Assembly (NCBI GenBank): GCA_003952965.2
Contig: CM025849.1
Location: 13,370,334-13,434,333 of the forward strand
DNA: 64,000 nt
Direction: 5' to 3'
DNA from: Morella rubra
Taxonomy: Eukaryota; Streptophyta; Magnoliopsida; Fagales; Myricaceae
Shown here: one piece after another, positions 60,951-64,000 of the stretch
How the letters are laid out: every line of letters starts with the position of its first letter
Position numbering within the stretch: the first letter of the stretch is position 1
The notes under the pieces: model-generated
Database searches by the model: none
What the model was told of the DNA's origin: nothing
What the model saw: only the letters and a program-made list of their open reading frames with translations
Translations under genes and position numbers: made by a program

Positions 60951-61711
60951 ATTTTCATAAGGTCACGGTATTGATATGTTACAAGGAAAATTATAAATAC
61001 GTTTTGAACTCTTCATTATATTCTTTAACAAAGTTTTTGTCAATTTGTTTCTAAATTTCTTATCCTCACGAGAGCATCCATAATTGATCTTTCTATACGA
61101 TAGTTTAATTAATTATTATTTGAATATGTCTATCTTTCACAAGATTACATAATTCAAGTCGAGATAATTATAAAAAATATTTATCTAAAAAATTAACGTT
61201 TCATGAATCTCGCTGTAAGCACAGAACAGTCTCCCACTCTTTCGCTGCCTCTTTACTTTTTTAGGGGGATCAAAGTTCGAGTTTACAGTTACTTGCGGTC
61301 TTATTAAATTTGTTGAGGACCAAAGCAAAAAAGGTCACAGGAATTTGAAAAATTAAATGGTTGTCTTTATCAGTCGAGAAGAGAGAGATTGATAAAATCG
61401 CATTAAAAACGTACAGAAGTGGACCACTGAGAAATCGCCGATCGTAGCACATGAAAATCCTAAAGCTTTTTGAGGGTGGGGAGAGTGGCGTTAATCATTT
61501 CCGTAATAATTTATGTGGTTCCAGAGTTGGAAGAATCGCTCCTACAATATATTTGATGTGGTTTCAAGTTATCCATATGGATAATGGCATAATTATAAAC
61601 GCTCCCTGTCTTTGTGGTTGGAAGCCACGTGGGTGGGAAGAGGCTAGAGCGTACGACCAATATCTAGAAGTCCATGAATATTCCACAGACAAAAGAAGGA
61701 AAAAAAAAAAA
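60951..61711. other. AT-rich spacer without a recognised gene
   Basis: Only short ORFs occur on both strands and none resembles a known protein. Confidence 0.5.
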
Positions 61712-62195
61712 AATTACAGTTAGTCTTTTTATATTTGGACAAAAATTAAATAGTTCCCTTAATTTTCTATTTAACAATTTAAGATTCATAATTTTCAAAA
61801 CCTATCAAGTTTCACCCCCTCGTCTAAATCAGTCATTAAATTTGACGAAAAATCATATAAAATGACTAAAATGTCACTCTAAGACTAAATTTTAAAAAAT
61901 AAATAAAAATCACAAAAATTTAAGAAATAAATTAAAAATAAATAGATTAGTGAAATAGAGTTTCAATAGTTTTATTTAAAAAATATCATTTTTTTATTTT
62001 TAATGAATTTTTTAAACATTTTTAGTAATTTTTTGGAGGGGTATTTTGGTTATTTTTTACACTTTTTCGTTTGATTTAGACAAGGGCGAAGATTGATAGG
62101 TTTTGAAAGTTATGGATCTTAAATTGTTGGATTAAAAGTTATGGGAGTTATTTAATTTTTGTCCAAACATAGAGGACTAACTATGACTTTACTCC
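61712..62195. mobile_element. Degraded MITE B relative
   Basis: The element shares the inverted arms of MITE B (23,881-24,404), including 'TTTTCAAAACCTATCAAG' and 'GATTGATAGGTTTTGAAAG', and the AT-rich centre. The left end is eroded (CAGTTAGTC), the right end reads ACTAACTATGACTTTACTCC. A 26-bp direct repeat follows at 62,187-62,238. Confidence 0.7.
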
Positions 62196-62424
62196 AAAAA
62201 AAAATTATCTATAACTTTACTCCAAAAAAAAATTATCCTTACATGACCATAAAACGGACCATAATTACACGAGAAAAAAAAGACCAGACAATAATTCTTT
62301 TAAGAGATAGAGTAATAGTCTTTAATTTTTTAAAAATATTAATCCTATTGCTTATAATCAGGGCCGACATATATAGGATTGGAATTGAGATGTCTATTAT
62401 TAAGATCTGATGGTCTATGACATG

Positions 62425-62650
62425 AGTATGATGTTTGCTTCTAAAAATTTTAAGGTGGTAAAAGTTTTGAAATGTTGGAGTCGATGAAAAAGTGAAATAA
62501 GAGATGATTTGAATGAAATTTTTTATACTTATTTAGAGTAGAAAGTAATGATTTAATGAGGAGATAGATAATTTTTTAGAGTTATTTTACTGAGATAAAA
62601 ATTTTAAAGACTCAGAATTTTTGCTCTCAAAGATCTCCAAATTATACACT
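62425..62650. repeat. Short dispersed repeat, second copy
   Basis: Diverged relative of 27,381-27,600. Confidence 0.45.
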
Positions 62651-63234
62651 TACTTCGGGAGATGGGATCAATTTTTTGTTTAAGGGAATCCGAAACTTAT
62701 TTACTAAATTTTGACTAAAAATAAAATCGGTTCATGCGTGTACCTAAAAACAAGAGAAAACATTATTTGAGTCCCAAAATTTTATGTTTTATAATAGATT
62801 CTTGGTTTTCAAAATAAAAATTTCTAGTTCACAGATTTTTTAAAAATAAACTCTTACTCCTTTTGTCTTCTCGTATAACATTTGACATAATTTTGACGAG
62901 GTATGTCACAGATATTTATGACACCCGGCATGCCATGTGTGAAAAATTGAAAATTTTACGAAATTAGAATATAGGAAATAGAAGAAAATATAAATAGTTA
63001 TAAAAAGAGAGAAAGAAAAAAAAAGGGGGTGGTTTTTCTCCCTCCACCGTGCCCCAGGCGTAGAACCCTTCCCTTCCTTTATTTATTTATCCAAATTTAG
63101 TCTCGACGAACCAGCTTTTTCTTATTTCTAATTCTCTTGATTTGCAATTTTCTTTAGATGGCGCATGTATTTCGTAAAGCATTTTGATATACAATAACTA
63201 TGTAGTAGTCAAAGCTCCAGACAAAACAACCCAT
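62651..63234. other. AT-rich spacer without a recognised gene
   Basis: No gene seen. Confidence 0.5.
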
Positions 63235-63920
63235 TTCCAAATTCATTAAAATGCTAAAAAAATATGTACTTTTTTGTTTTAGCCAATTTTTGGAGGGTTG
63301 GGGCCATGGCCAACTCCAGCCTCATTGGCTTCGTCTTGAGCAAATTTGAAGAAAAATCATAATAAGTCCTATATTTATAGACTAAAATTAATTATAATAA
63401 TAATTATCAAAACCACCATTTAAATTTTTTATATTTTAAAAATTATCGATATAGGTACCTGTCCAAATCAACAGTTTTGATAGTTGCGATTAAATATTAA
63501 TTTTAACTTATAAATATAGGATTAAATATGACTCTTCTCTACAAATTTATCCTTACTCGACGAAAAAACTGTAGCATAGTCAACTCATTTAATCAGGAAA
63601 GTACAAATAATATCGTACCGACATTTTGGGGCACATGCACTAAGATCCGACCATGCCACGTCATTTTTTCTGACTCTATCCACTTTTTTGAGTTTTTTTA
63701 AATGGCTTCACTCTTATCTTATCTCTTCCTCGTTTAGAGTTCACTATTAGCGATATTATAAATCACGCGTGGTGAAAATTCGAATCTTTTTCTTTACGTG
63801 GCGTTTTATGTGGAAGAGTTCAAAATATATCCCTAGATGTTAATGTATTTTCCATAGAATGGTCCACTGGATGACGCTAAAGTAAGATGACTTTTTATGA
63901 GGTAACAATACTTCTTGACA
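63235..63920. repeat. ~800-bp dispersed direct repeat, second copy
   Basis: Partner of 60,105-60,950 with moderate divergence and several indels. Confidence 0.65.
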
Positions 63921-64000
63921 TATTATAAGAAAAACTATAAAGGATAAATATATTTTGTACCTTTTGATTTTGGGAGTCTTGACACTTTATACTTTGATCT

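Overview
This is nuclear DNA from a flowering plant, most likely a eudicot. It is AT-rich, its host gene has GT-AG introns, it carries a P-class pentatricopeptide repeat (PPR) gene, and it is full of plant transposons (CACTA, Mutator-like, hAT-like, Copia and other LTR fragments, MITEs). No bacterial, plastid or mitochondrial tract was recognised.

About 1-50,900 is repeat-dominated. Its backbone is a tandem family built around a small gene for a secreted protein with eight cysteines. Copy A (1 to about 7,850, continuing at about 11,843-13,160) and copy B (17,436-28,620) look almost identical over long stretches, and each holds one 5' fragment and one frameshifted copy of the gene. Copy C (about 42,130-46,950) is more diverged and holds the only open copy (43,600-44,019). 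Differences between copies mark later insertions with visible empty sites: an hAT-like element (6,591-7,331), a 3.96-kb LTR-like block (7,882-11,842), a tandemly duplicated 1.07-kb block (18,050-20,190) and two MITEs (23,261-23,755; 23,881-24,404). Between A and B, a Pack-MULE-type element (15,325-17,045) with about 200-bp inverted ends and an 11-bp target duplication carries part of a VARLMGL-motif (TON1-recruiting / LONGIFOLIA-like) gene.

Between B and C lies a nest of decayed CACTA elements, with left ends at 28,851 and 31,835. The second carries remnants of a TNP2-type DUF4216 region and a TNP1/PttA-type transposase, plus ORFs of the putative plant transposon protein family (Transposase_32). 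The region is studded with 8-bp palindromes of the form GTNCGNAC, mainly GTCCGGAC. A 1.5-kb long inverted repeat (46,670-48,227) and a 2.2-kb AT-rich foldback (48,667-50,885) follow copy C.

Ordinary genes occupy about 51,200-59,200: an intronless organelle-type PPR gene (+ strand, 51,261-52,664) and a six-exon, membrane-anchored alpha/beta hydrolase gene (- strand, 59,187-54,494; 517 residues, triad visible). From 59,200 to the end I see only repeats: an approximately 800-bp direct repeat pair and a degraded relative of the 23.9-kb MITE.

Best candidates for something undescribed are the decaying eight-cysteine peptide family and the palindrome array in the CACTA nest.
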